The notes under the pieces: model-generated
Databases searched by the model: none
What the model was told of the DNA's origin: nothing
What the model saw: the letters and a program-made list of their open reading frames with translations, nothing else
Program-made: the position numbers and the translations under genes
From: Acidobacteriota bacterium
GTDB taxonomy: Bacteria > Acidobacteriota > Terriglobia > Terriglobales > Acidobacteriaceae
DNA: 41,122 nucleotides
Direction: 5' to 3'
Assembly: GCA_021781495.1 (NCBI GenBank)
Contig: JAJXWS010000025.1
Span: 1-41,122, forward strand
Shown here: one piece after another, positions 33,944 to 41,122 of the stretch
Position numbering within the stretch: the first letter of the stretch is position 1
How the letters are laid out: every line of letters begins with the position of its first letter

Positions 33944-34149
33944 TGCGCACCTCCCGCGGTGCCCACCACGGCCCACAGGCTCGCCAGCGGCTTGTGCAAC
34001 GGACGACCGCGCCGCTTCCGGGTCTCAGGCAGTGGAAAGTCCTTCAGTTTGGTGTCACATTCCTTGCAGTAGACACTCCCATGATTGCTGGCACGGTACC
34101 AAAGACAACCGCAGCCCTCGCAAACCTTCAATTGCACGCGCAATTCCAT
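33940..34149 (-). CDS. Small zinc-ribbon protein coupled to the sigma-like gene
   Basis: A 69-residue protein with two Cys pairs: VCEGCGCLWYR and VYCKECD, 17-18 residues apart, a layout typical of a zinc ribbon. A basic patch (PETRKRRGRPLHKP) containing an AT-hook-like RGRP follows. GGAG is 8 bp before the ATG. The TGA stop overlaps the ATG of the sigma-like gene by 4 bp, so the two are translated together. It may bind nucleic acid or RNA polymerase, or sense redox state or metal through the Cys groups. No named family is recognised. Confidence 0.75.
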   Translation of the reverse strand: MELRVQLKVCEGCGCLWYRASNHGSVYCKECDTKLKDFPLPETRKRRGRPLHKPLASLWAVVGTAGGAQ

Positions 34150-34682
34150 GACGAATTCTCCAATACAGCGTTGTCCCCCACCGGTTCTGCCTTGTCGCGG
34201 CGATGCAGTAGGGTAGAGAGTACAAGCCCCGGAACCTCAGGATTCTGTTGTCCTGATGGGGGAGTGTCCGTGCCTGTCTCTCGTTCGTTGTCATGCTTCT
34301 AGCGCGCAGATTCTGGAATTCTCGCTTAGGTTCACTTCGGCTGCCTCTGGCGGGCCGCTCGAAGAGAAGCCGTATCTCTGCTGTGCACATGCCTTTCGTG
34401 TTCGTTGTTCATGCAACCTCCGCGGGATAGCGTTTCCCTACCCATCAGAGGGATTCCGATGTACGCCTTCTTCCAGTAAATTTCCCTCAAACCAGTGCGA
34501 GATGAAGTAAAGCCAATCTAGATTTGTGTCTATTCAGCGTCAACGCGTGGCGACACATTTCCTCAGTTCGGCGCTTTATCCGCGCGGCAAACCCTGAATA
34601 TGAAGGCCAATCCGTACAATTCGGTTTTCTCTGGGAAAATTCAGACCGTTTGTCTCCATTGCTGGTGGCGGACTTTCCACAG
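34150..34682. promoter_or_regulatory. Divergent intergenic region, 533 bp
   Basis: This lies between the zinc-ribbon gene and the helix-turn-helix gene. It is clearly more AT-rich than neighbouring coding DNA. The helix-turn-helix frame is open from 34524, but that translation looks random. A -10-like TACAAT at 34615-34620 with a weak CTGAAT (34594-34599) 15 bp upstream is a candidate promoter for the + gene. I see no RNA gene or strong hairpin. Confidence 0.45.
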
Positions 34683-35387
34683 ATGAACTTTACCCAGATG
34701 CATGAGCGACTCCGTCTGGAACTGCTCCGCAGGATACAAAGGGGAACACTCAGCGTCTCTCTCCTCGCCCGACAGACCGGCTTTGGCCAATCGCACCTGT
34801 CGAACTTTCTGCACAGGCGGCGCCAGCTCTCACTTGAGGCGTTGGACCGCATCCTCGCCGCGCAGCACCTCGTCGCCTCGGATCTGCTGCCCACCAAACT
34901 CAGGGCCATCGACCTGCCGCCGCTCGAGGACAACAGCGCCGTACCCGTCGTCTCGCATGCCACGGCATTGAACGATCCCTACATTCGCTCATCCGCCGTG
35001 CAAGCCGTGCTGCATCTGCCGCAACAGGCACTGCAATCGCTTCGCGCGCGCGCCTCGGCCTCCCGCAAAACATGGCAGCGCTTCGTGGTCGTGCGCATCC
35101 CCTCTGCCGACGCCATGCCCATGGACCCGCTCATCCTGCCGGAGGCCCTCGCCGTCATCGACCGCCACTACAACTCGCTCGCGCCCTATCGCCCCAGCCG
35201 GCCCAACCTCTACGCCGTCCGCACCGGCGCGCACCTCTCCCTGCGCTATGCCGAGCTGGTCTCCGCGCGCCTCGTGCTCCGCCCGCTCAACATCGCCTTC
35301 CCCATCGATCTCATTGAAGTGGATAAACCAGAAGCGGCCAGCGAACTCATCGCCGGCCGCGTCGCCCTCATCCTCAACGAGTGCTGA
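34683..35387 (+). CDS. Helix-turn-helix DNA-binding protein of unknown role
   Basis: A 234-residue protein. The N-terminal part (about 1-60) has an XRE/lambda-repressor-like helix-turn-helix: RLELLRRIQRGTLSVSLLARQTGFG then SHLSNFLHRRRQLSLEALDRILAA. The rest (about 75-234) is a mixed alpha/beta domain with a pattern like FVVVRIPSADAM, RPNLYAVRTGAHLSLRYAEL and VLRPLNIAFPIDLIEV. It recalls S24-like repressor C-termini in size, but no Ser-Lys protease pair is identified. The start at 34683 is chosen because upstream sequence lacks protein character; no good ribosome site is present. Its stop is 11 bp from the convergent dnaB stop. Confidence 0.7.
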   Translation: MNFTQMHERLRLELLRRIQRGTLSVSLLARQTGFGQSHLSNFLHRRRQLSLEALDRILAAQHLVASDLLPTKLRAIDLPPLEDNSAVPVVSHATALNDPYIRSSAVQAVLHLPQQALQSLRARASASRKTWQRFVVVRIPSADAMPMDPLILPEALAVIDRHYNSLAPYRPSRPNLYAVRTGAHLSLRYAELVSARLVLRPLNIAFPIDLIEVDKPEAASELIAGRVALILNEC

Positions 35388-35398
35388 GCACCCGCCAC

Positions 35399-36784
35399 TT
35401 ACACATCGTGGTCCGTATCCGGATTCGAGAATCGCGTATACCGCGAGAGGAAGTTCAGCAGCACCGTATCCGTCGGTCCGTTACGCTGCTTCGCAATAAT
35501 GATCTCCGACTTGGCCTTATCCGCCTCAGACATCTCTTCCGTGCGGTTGTAGTAGGCCTCGCGATGAATAAACATCACCACGTCCGCGTCCTGCTCAATC
35601 GAGCCCGATTCGCGCAGGTCGCTCAGCAGCGGACGCTTGTCATCCCCGCGCCGCTCGCTCGCACGCGACAGCTGCGACAGCGCCATCACCGGCACATCCA
35701 GTTCCTTGGCCAGCGCCTTCAGGCCGCGCGAAATCGCCGAAACCTCCTGCGTGCGGTTCTCATACCGCTTGCCGCCCGCCGAGGGCAGCGTGGCCGACAT
35801 CAGCTGCAGATAATCCACCACAATCAGGTCCAGCCCCGCGTGGTTCTGCTTCAGACGCCTCGCCTTGGCCCGCATCTCCGCCAGTGAGATACCCGCCGTG
35901 TCGTCAATAAAGATCCGCGACTCCACCAGCTGCCCCAGCGCATTCTGCAGCTTGTCATGATCCTCGCGGCCCAGAAAACCCGTCTGCAGCTTCCGCTGGT
36001 CCACCCACGCCTGCGAGGCCAGCATGCGTCGCAGCAGCGACTCCTTGCTCATTTCCAGGCTGAACACGGCCACAATCGCGCTGTGATTCACCGCCGCATT
36101 CTGCGCCATGTTGATCGCAAAGGCCGTCTTGCCCATCGAGGGCCGCGCCGCCAGAATAATCAGCTCGCCCTTCTGCAGTCCGCTTGTCAGACGGTCCAGC
36201 TCGGTAAAGTCCGTCGCCAGCCCCGTAACCTCGCGGCTCTGCTTGTACAGGTTGTCAATGCTGCCAAACGAGCTGGCCACAATCTGGTCCAGGCTCTCGA
36301 ACCCCTGTGTCAGCCCCTTCTGCGTGGCCTCCATCAGCTGGCTCTCGGCGATGCCCAGCACCTCAATCGCCGGCTCGGACTGGTCCGCTGCACGCGCAAT
36401 CGCCGCCGAGCAGATCGCCATCAGCCGCCGCAGCAGGCTCTTGTCCTTGACAATCTTGATGTACTCGTCGATCACCGGCTGCAGCGGCAGTCCTTCGGTC
36501 AGCGACGCCAGATACGCCACGCCGCCCACCGCCTCAATCTCCTTGTAGCGGGCCAGCTCGTTCGACAGCGTGACAATGTCCACCGCCCGCTGCGAGTCCA
36601 TCAGCTCGCTCATGCGCAGATAAATGCGCCGGTGCGAGTCCAGCGAGAAATCGTCTGCCTCCAGCTTCTCCGCCGCTTCCGAATGAAACGTATTGTCCAG
36701 CAGAATCGCGCCCAGAATCGTCTTCTCGGCGTCTACGTTCGCCGGCAACCCGGCATCCAGCGTCAAATTGGGGATCGAGGCCAT
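35399..36784 (-). CDS. dnaB: Replicative DNA helicase DnaB
   Basis: A 461-residue hexameric helicase that unwinds DNA at the replication fork. The N-terminal domain (about 10-110) has NVDAEKTILGAILLDN and FSLDSHRRIYLRM. A linker helix follows, then the RecA-like C-terminal domain (about 180-455) with Walker A ARPSMGKTAFAIN, the Walker B/H1a region IVAVFSLEMS, LDLIVVDYLQLM and the arginine-containing LSQLSRASERRGDDKRP. Length is normal. The start at 36784 follows the family; ATG further out at 36868 would add 28 unlikely residues. No strong ribosome site precedes it. Confidence 0.97.
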   Translation of the reverse strand: MASIPNLTLDAGLPANVDAEKTILGAILLDNTFHSEAAEKLEADDFSLDSHRRIYLRMSELMDSQRAVDIVTLSNELARYKEIEAVGGVAYLASLTEGLPLQPVIDEYIKIVKDKSLLRRLMAICSAAIARAADQSEPAIEVLGIAESQLMEATQKGLTQGFESLDQIVASSFGSIDNLYKQSREVTGLATDFTELDRLTSGLQKGELIILAARPSMGKTAFAINMAQNAAVNHSAIVAVFSLEMSKESLLRRMLASQAWVDQRKLQTGFLGREDHDKLQNALGQLVESRIFIDDTAGISLAEMRAKARRLKQNHAGLDLIVVDYLQLMSATLPSAGGKRYENRTQEVSAISRGLKALAKELDVPVMALSQLSRASERRGDDKRPLLSDLRESGSIEQDADVVMFIHREAYYNRTEEMSEADKAKSEIIIAKQRNGPTDTVLLNFLSRYTRFSNPDTDHDV

Positions 36785-36890
36785 ACTTGAGTGTAGGCCG
36801 ATTCCACCCCGGCAACCTCTTGTGAATTCCGGCGGCCTATTGTGGGAATCCCGCGCGTAACGTGCCATTCCCGCAAACGCACCAGTCGGG

Positions 36891-36938
36891 GAGACAAAAG
36901 AGATGGGCCCCTCACGCAGGCAAGGAGCCCATCTCTCT
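36891..36938 (-). terminator. Terminator of the Tad-like operon
   Basis: AGAGATGGGC (36899-36908) pairs with GCCCATCTCT (36927-36936) around an 18-base loop. On the minus strand the stem is followed by TTTTGTCT. It lies 19 bp after the stop of the last TadE-like gene and upstream of dnaB, separating their transcripts. Confidence 0.8.
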
Positions 36939-36954
36939 TCAACCCGGTTATAGC

Positions 36955-37533
36955 TTAGTTTGAAATCACCATGTTGGAGGTGCTGGACATGTTCACCGTC
37001 GTGGCCCGCCAGAACGGAATGCTCAGCGGAAAAGCATAATTCACCACCACCTTGACCTCGTTGCCGGCGTCATTACATGTTGCCCCGCCTGTGCACGGGG
37101 TCGTCCATATGATGTTGCCCGACGAATCATAGCTCGCCGTCCACCAGGTCGCAGTCACCGTAATGTCGTTCGGATTGATGCCCGGATATCCCAGGCTCTG
37201 CGCAAACACCTGCAGTGGATTCCCCGACGAACCGGGACCGATGTTGCATTGTGTGCCGCTGGTCAGCGTGGTGGGAGAAGAGGAGCATGAGTTCGAACCG
37301 CGCACCGCGGCATATCGCGTGGTCTCTCGCGCCGCTTCTGAGATGTAGTGATAGGTATACAGCAGAATCGAAATTTCGATAACCCCGAATAGCATGGCCA
37401 GCAGCAGAATCGATGCCATCGCCGTCTCGACCAGCGTCGCACCTTCTTCGCTGCGCCAATGGCGGATCAACACACTTCTCACTCTTCCCATACACCTGCC
37501 CGCCATGCCGCCCACGATCTCACGAACCGTCAC
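36955..37533 (-). CDS. TadE-like pseudopilin protein (third gene of unit)
   Basis: A 192-residue protein with a TadE signature: a basic cytoplasmic start, then EEGATLVETAMASILLLAMLFGVIEISILLY, here read as EEGATLVETA followed by a hydrophobic helix at about 38-60. TadE proteins are minor pseudopilins with a Glu at position +5 of the processed helix; Glu36 in LVETA fits. The remaining periplasmic part has four Cys and a Ser/Thr/Gly-rich loop, then a beta-rich end (EVKVVVNYAFPLSIPF). Its ATG overlaps the stop of the preceding gene by 4 bp. Confidence 0.88.
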   Translation of the reverse strand: MTVREIVGGMAGRCMGRVRSVLIRHWRSEEGATLVETAMASILLLAMLFGVIEISILLYTYHYISEAARETTRYAAVRGSNSCSSSPTTLTSGTQCNIGPGSSGNPLQVFAQSLGYPGINPNDITVTATWWTASYDSSGNIIWTTPCTGGATCNDAGNEVKVVVNYAFPLSIPFWRATTVNMSSTSNMVISN

Positions 37534-38009
37534 CGCAGCACCTCCTGAACGGCATGCCCATACAGGTTGAATGTCGTGGGCAACCCGGGCAGGTGAATGA
37601 TCGGATCAAACGTTGTCTGCGTGGTAACGGTCAGCGTCTCAAGCGAATAGCCTGTCGTACACGTGGTCCCGCAGGCTACCGCGGTTGTAACGCCGCCGCT
37701 TGCACAGGCGCAGGAATTCACAATCGTGGTCTGGCCCAATGTCAGATTGGCGGCATCATTCGTGGCAGAAGCCTGGATCGAGGCGCCTTGCTGAGCAGTG
37801 GTCACATTCTGCGCGCCAAACTGCACCGCGGCCTTGGCCGCATTGGAAACCTCAATCGCCGCGTAGACAACCCGGACCAGTTCGACCGATCCAATCAGCA
37901 GCAGGATCAACAGCGGCAAGGTGAGCGCGGTCTCAATCAGGGCCTGGCCGCATTCCCGGCGTGGATGGGCCTTTAGCAAACTGCGAAGCTGGAGATTTCC
38001 GTTTCTCAT
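37530..38009 (-). CDS. TadE-like pseudopilin protein (second gene of unit)
   Basis: A 159-residue protein. The N-terminal RRECGQALIETALTLPLLILLLIGS region, split as RRECGQALIETA then a hydrophobic helix at about 26-46, is the TadE motif with the conserved Glu. The outer part is rich in Ala, Thr and Ser and has four Cys (CACASGG, ACGTTCTTG), possibly disulfide-bonded. It starts 11 bp after the TadG-like gene and overlaps the next gene by 4 bp, so the three are one translated unit. Confidence 0.88.
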   Translation of the reverse strand: MRNGNLQLRSLLKAHPRRECGQALIETALTLPLLILLLIGSVELVRVVYAAIEVSNAAKAAVQFGAQNVTTAQQGASIQASATNDAANLTLGQTTIVNSCACASGGVTTAVACGTTCTTGYSLETLTVTTQTTFDPIIHLPGLPTTFNLYGHAVQEVLR

Positions 38010-38020
38010 TTCCGCCTCTT

Positions 38021-39364
38021 TTACTCCACCAGCGCGATGGACCTCAACGGAGAAGTTGCATGGGCCGTGTTGTAGTTATCCAGAATCAAAGTTCCGGTTT
38101 GGAGTGTTAGCGAGCCCACAATCAACCCGGTTGTCATCACGCAACCACCCTGATCCTGCAGACTCAGAGTCACGCCGGGGGCATCAATCAGTCCATCAAA
38201 ATTAATGGGCGGGGGCGTGGTCGTACAGTTCACGCTGGATGAACCCCACTGTACGGTCCATGTGCTGGTATTGATCATCCCATTCGTAGATGTGGGGTTG
38301 GGCGCCAGAAATAAGACACCGTTGTAAGGGTTCGTGGTGTCAGTGGGCGCAGACAGATACGCGTTGCTCGTGGAACTTACAAAAAGAGGCCCGCTGTTGA
38401 TATCAAGAGTCACACTGTTCCCGGTCACGTTGTTGCCGATATAAACCTGCCCGGTCGGGAAAACATACAATCCCGAGCTGAGCGTAAGCGAGGAGCCGGA
38501 TGTCGTGGTCGTCCCCAGCATCACATTCCCCGTGTAACAACCGGGACTCAGGGTCCCAGTTGGCTCAATATAAGTGCCCGCCCCATTGCCGGGATTCCCG
38601 CTGATCTTTACCGTCGTACCGGACGGAGCGGCACACGACATTTTGCTGATGGCCGTCGCGTCCGGCGCAAGATTCAGCATCGAGGAAGGAGGCGACTGGC
38701 TCGGCACACCCGTCGTGGTCGGCGTGGGGGTCGTGTTGCTTTTGCCTCCAGCAGAGAGCCCCCCAACAGTGCCCACGTAGGCGGTATTGATGGTGTTGCC
38801 CTGTCCGTTGACCGTCACTGAGTTTGCTGAACTCGAATTCGAATAGACGCCACAAGTCTGCTGTCCGCCCGGCGCCGTGATCGTGGCCGCGCCTTGCAGG
38901 CTGAGATCGGTTCCGCTTTGATTCATGAGATAGGTGCAAGCCGAGCCCACAACCTGGCCTGCCACAGCCCGGGTGGCTACATTCGTGGGGCTCAGCCCAA
39001 ACAGGCCCAGAAAGACCGTCGGATTGGGCTGGATCACGATCGCTTCCACAAAACCCGCGCTCCCCTGATAGCTCCCGTAAAGCGGCGGAATATTCACAGC
39101 CACCGTGGCTCCGCTCACCCCGTTCGTAACGCCGTTATTCGTAGCAGCCGTCTGCGCCATCACCTTGGCCGACGTTAAGGATTGGGTCATGTAGTAATCA
39201 AGAGCGCCTGCGGTCGCGGCCGCATCTGCGGCAATCTGCATGTTGCGCTTGGCGCGATACAGCAGGCCCACATCCATGGCCAGCGCCATAAAGCCCAGCA
39301 GAATCATCATGCTAAGCGCCGTCAGCACCAGCATCTGGCCGCGTTCGTCCTGTCGCATCCTCAT
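38021..39364 (-). CDS. TadG-like secreted pilus-assembly protein (first gene of unit)
   Basis: A 447-residue protein. ATG at 39364 is chosen because AAGGAG sits 5 bp upstream and a promoter lies before it; longer starts lie within the leader. The N-terminus has DERGQMLVLTALSMMILLGFMALAMDVG, a Tad-type hydrophobic helix at about 9-32, then RAKRNMQIAADAAATAGA, the classic TadG continuation. The rest (about 90-447) is extracytoplasmic, unusually rich in Thr, Ser, Gly, Asn and Pro with almost no charge, including a PTPTTTG linker. No von Willebrand A domain with a metal site is evident. It probably forms a secreted or surface-exposed part of a pilus-like structure. Confidence 0.82.
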   Translation of the reverse strand: MRMRQDERGQMLVLTALSMMILLGFMALAMDVGLLYRAKRNMQIAADAAATAGALDYYMTQSLTSAKVMAQTAATNNGVTNGVSGATVAVNIPPLYGSYQGSAGFVEAIVIQPNPTVFLGLFGLSPTNVATRAVAGQVVGSACTYLMNQSGTDLSLQGAATITAPGGQQTCGVYSNSSSANSVTVNGQGNTINTAYVGTVGGLSAGGKSNTTPTPTTTGVPSQSPPSSMLNLAPDATAISKMSCAAPSGTTVKISGNPGNGAGTYIEPTGTLSPGCYTGNVMLGTTTTSGSSLTLSSGLYVFPTGQVYIGNNVTGNSVTLDINSGPLFVSSTSNAYLSAPTDTTNPYNGVLFLAPNPTSTNGMINTSTWTVQWGSSSVNCTTTPPPINFDGLIDAPGVTLSLQDQGGCVMTTGLIVGSLTLQTGTLILDNYNTAHATSPLRSIALVE

Positions 39365-39704
39365 ACTGACTCCTTCAGCACCGCCACCAGCCTCCATACA
39401 ACCAGCCCGTGTGGCCCGCCAGACACCTTGCCCGGCCATGGATACAGCTCCCCTTGAGCACACTATTATGCGATTTGATTGGATGGAATTCAACTAAAAC
39501 CTGACTTACAACCGTCCGTGTTCGCAGCTCTACAGCAGGAGGTCCATCCGTCCCCTCCCCGGGGATTTTTCCGTTGCATCCGGGCGCATCGTGGGAAGTG
39601 CTCCCCACACTCTACCCCGTATTCGCGCAATTTGAACAAAAATTGCGTCAAATGGTGCCACCAGCGGTAACGAGGCTACCTCCTCGGAAGCCCCTCCGCT
39701 CACC
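39365..39704. other. 340-bp gap between the Tad-like unit and gcvPB
   Basis: This AT-richer gap holds the promoter and leader of the Tad-like unit (39365-39493) and about 200 bp between that promoter and the gcvPB stop. The short frames in it look non-coding. No clear gcvPB terminator was found. Confidence 0.5.
39465..39493 (-). promoter_or_regulatory. Sigma-70-type promoter of the Tad-like operon
   Basis: On the minus strand TTGAAT (39493-39488) and CATAAT (39470-39465) are separated by exactly 17 bp, matching the consensus at 4 of 6 and 5 of 6 positions. Transcription would start near 39458, giving a leader of about 95 bases before the TadG-like start. Confidence 0.65.
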
Positions 39705-41122
39705 CTAAGCCCGCCAGCGCAGCACCGGCTTGCGCGCCGCCGTCACCTCGTCCAGCCGGCTCACCCGCGTCGAGTGCGGTGCCGACTTCACCACCTCCGG
39801 CGTCTCCTCCACCTCGCGGGCAATCGAGCGCATCGCCTCCACAAACAGGTCCAGCTCTTCCAGTGACTCGCTCTCCGTGGGCTCAATCATCAGCGCCCCC
39901 GGCACAATCAGCGGAAAGCTCACCGTATACGGATGGAAGCCGTAATCGATCAGCCGCTTGGCAATATCGCCCGTCTTCACGCCCTTCGCCGCCTGCCGCT
40001 TGTCGCTGAAGACCACCTCGTGCATCGACGCCGTCTGGTACGGCAGTTCGTACACGTCCTCCAGTTTTTTGCGGATATAGTTCGCGTTCAGCACCGCGTC
40101 CTCGGTCGTCTGGCGCAGCCCATCCGGCCCGTTCGCCAGGATGTACGCCAGCGCCCGGATAAACATCCCCGTATTCCCGTAGAACGCCCGCACCCGCCCC
40201 ACACTCTGCGGCCGGTCATAGTCCCAGTGCAGTTCTGTGGGTGCCCCAGGTCTCGCTTCCGAGACCTGCGAGATGGTGCCGGGTGCCCCAGGTCTCGCTT
40301 CTGAGACCTGGGAATGGCTGCCTCCCCGCCGCACCAGCACCGGCGTCGGCAGAAACGGCTCCAGAAACGCCTTGCACGCCACCGGCCCCGAACCCGGTCC
40401 GCCGCCACCGTGCGGCGTCGAGAAGGTCTTGTGCAGGTTCAGGTGCATCACGTCCACGCCAAAGTCGCCCGGCCGCGCCTTGCCCACCAGCGCATTCATG
40501 TTGGCGCCATCCATATACAGCAGCGCGCCCTTGGCGTGCAGAATGTCCGCAATCCGGTGAATCTGGCTCTCAAACACCCCAATCGTCGACGGGTTCGTCA
40601 GCATCAGCGCCGCGGTCTCTTCATCCACCTGCCGCTCCAGCGCCTCCAGGTCAATGCCGCCCTCCGCATTCGACTTCAGATTCTCCACCGTGTAGCCGCA
40701 GATCGCCGCCGTCGCCGGGTTCGTCCCGTGCGCCGAGTCCGGAATCAGCACCTTCTTGCGCGGATTCCCCTGCGACTCATGCCACGCCCGCACCAGCAGG
40801 ATTCCCGTGAACTCCCCGTGCGCGCCCGCCGCCGGCTGCAGCGTAATCGCATCCATGCCCGTAATCTCCATCAGGCACCGCTGCAGCAGGTCCACCACCT
40901 CCAGAACCCCCTGCGCCAGCCCCTCCGGACGATACGGATGCGCATCCGCCAGCCCGTCCACGCGGGCCACAAACTCGTTCACCCGCGGGTTGTACTTCAT
41001 CGTGCACGACCCCAGCGGATACATCCCCAGGTCAATCGCGTAGTTCCACGTCGAGAGCCGCGTAAAATGCCGCACAATCTCAATCTCGCTCAGCTCCGGC
41101 AGCCCTGCCGGCTCCTGCCGAT
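39705..41122 (-). CDS. gcvPB: Glycine dehydrogenase (decarboxylating) subunit 2, 5' end outside window
   Basis: The C-terminal subunit of the two-part P-protein of the glycine cleavage system, a PLP enzyme that decarboxylates glycine and passes aminomethyl to the H-protein. The frame runs through the right edge, so the N-terminus is missing; about 472 residues are visible. Motifs: PLGSCTMKYNPR near the start, DSAHGTNPATAAICGY, and the PLP lysine in NLHKTFSTPHGGGGPG. The C-terminal EPTESESLEELDLF and Arg-rich end are normal. At 40239-40318 two copies of a 42-bp palindromic repeat are inserted in frame, adding roughly 25 residues (SQVSEARPGAP twice) between the RRGG and ELHWDYDRPQS segments. 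Confidence 0.96.
   Translation of the reverse strand, partial: RQEPAGLPELSEIEIVRHFTRLSTWNYAIDLGMYPLGSCTMKYNPRVNEFVARVDGLADAHPYRPEGLAQGVLEVVDLLQRCLMEITGMDAITLQPAAGAHGEFTGILLVRAWHESQGNPRKKVLIPDSAHGTNPATAAICGYTVENLKSNAEGGIDLEALERQVDEETAALMLTNPSTIGVFESQIHRIADILHAKGALLYMDGANMNALVGKARPGDFGVDVMHLNLHKTFSTPHGGGGPGSGPVACKAFLEPFLPTPVLVRRGGSHSQVSEARPGAPGTISQVSEARPGAPTELHWDYDRPQSVGRVRAFYGNTGMFIRALAYILANGPDGLRQTTEDAVLNANYIRKKLEDVYELPYQTASMHEVVFSDKRQAAKGVKTGDIAKRLIDYGFHPYTVSFPLIVPGALMIEPTESESLEELDLFVEAMRSIAREVEETPEVVKSAPHSTRVSRLDEVTAARKPVLRWRA
40239..40318. repeat. Tandem palindromic repeat inside gcvPB, two copies of 42-bp period
   Basis: Copy 1 begins at 40239 and copy 2 at 40281; the first 30 bases differ at one position. 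Each contains a hairpin: in copy 2 CCCAGGTCTC pairs perfectly with GAGACCTGGG around GCTTCT; in copy 1 an 8-bp core pairs. The period is 14 codons, so the reading frame is kept and the protein repeats SQVSEARPGAP. It resembles a REP-like mobile palindrome that has entered and doubled within a coding region. Confidence 0.9.

Noticed and set aside
40239..40318. The gcvPB repeats as a CRISPR array
   Set aside because: There are only two units, they are adjacent with almost no spacer, they lie in a coding frame, and no cas genes are in view.

Overview
The window is a dense, GC-rich chromosomal segment of a Gram-negative bacterium. LpxC and a probable LpxB end indicate lipid A synthesis, and RlpA and an outer-membrane beta-barrel protein indicate an outer envelope. 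The mix of genes fits Acidobacteriota, most likely class Terriglobia (the Acidobacterium/Terriglobus/Granulicella group): many secreted glycoside hydrolases, a kumamolisin-type acid peptidase, a stand-alone TadE/TadG unit, and a sigma-like protein paired with a zinc-ribbon protein. The taxonomic placement is inference from gene content, not from a marker gene. I saw no rRNA, tRNA, CRISPR array, transposase or prophage block.

Layout. 1-5.5 kb is envelope-related: the end of a probable lpxB, a secreted M1-peptidase-like protein with TPRs whose zinc site is destroyed, RlpA, a GH24 lysozyme, a small unknown gene, a LolA-like secreted protein and a four-helix membrane protein. 5.6-8.1 kb holds an ECF sigma factor with an overlapping membrane partner (probable anti-sigma), a membrane-anchored TPR protein and an unknown gene. 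8.4-18 kb runs entirely on the + strand and is degradative: S53 peptidase, GH31, GH29 alpha-fucosidase, beta-barrel protein, GH32 fructanase and an orphan oligopeptide-type ABC ATPase. 18-23.8 kb holds housekeeping and mixed genes: FKBP isomerase, TauE/SafE permease, M20 peptidase, lpxC, a Tat-exported lactonase-fold protein and a thioesterase. 23.8-28.3 kb has a secreted trehalase facing a secreted GH3/PA14 glucosidase across a shared terminator. 28.5-33.3 kb has a Gfo/Idh/MocA oxidoreductase with a 72-residue upstream gene, folK, tgt, an AhpD-like protein and a secreted esterase. 33.4-36.8 kb has the sigma-like/zinc-ribbon pair, a helix-turn-helix protein and dnaB. 36.9-39.5 kb is a three-gene TadE/TadE/TadG unit with its own promoter and terminator. 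The right edge cuts gcvPB, which carries two in-frame copies of a 42-bp palindromic repeat.

How it works together: the secreted glycosidases (GH31, GH29, GH32, GH37, GH3) and peptidase suggest a heterotrophic soil-type lifestyle using plant, fungal or microbial glycans, without SusC/SusD transporters in view. The most unusual items are the inactive M1-type protein, the repeat insertion in gcvPB, and the coupled sigma-like/zinc-ribbon pair.
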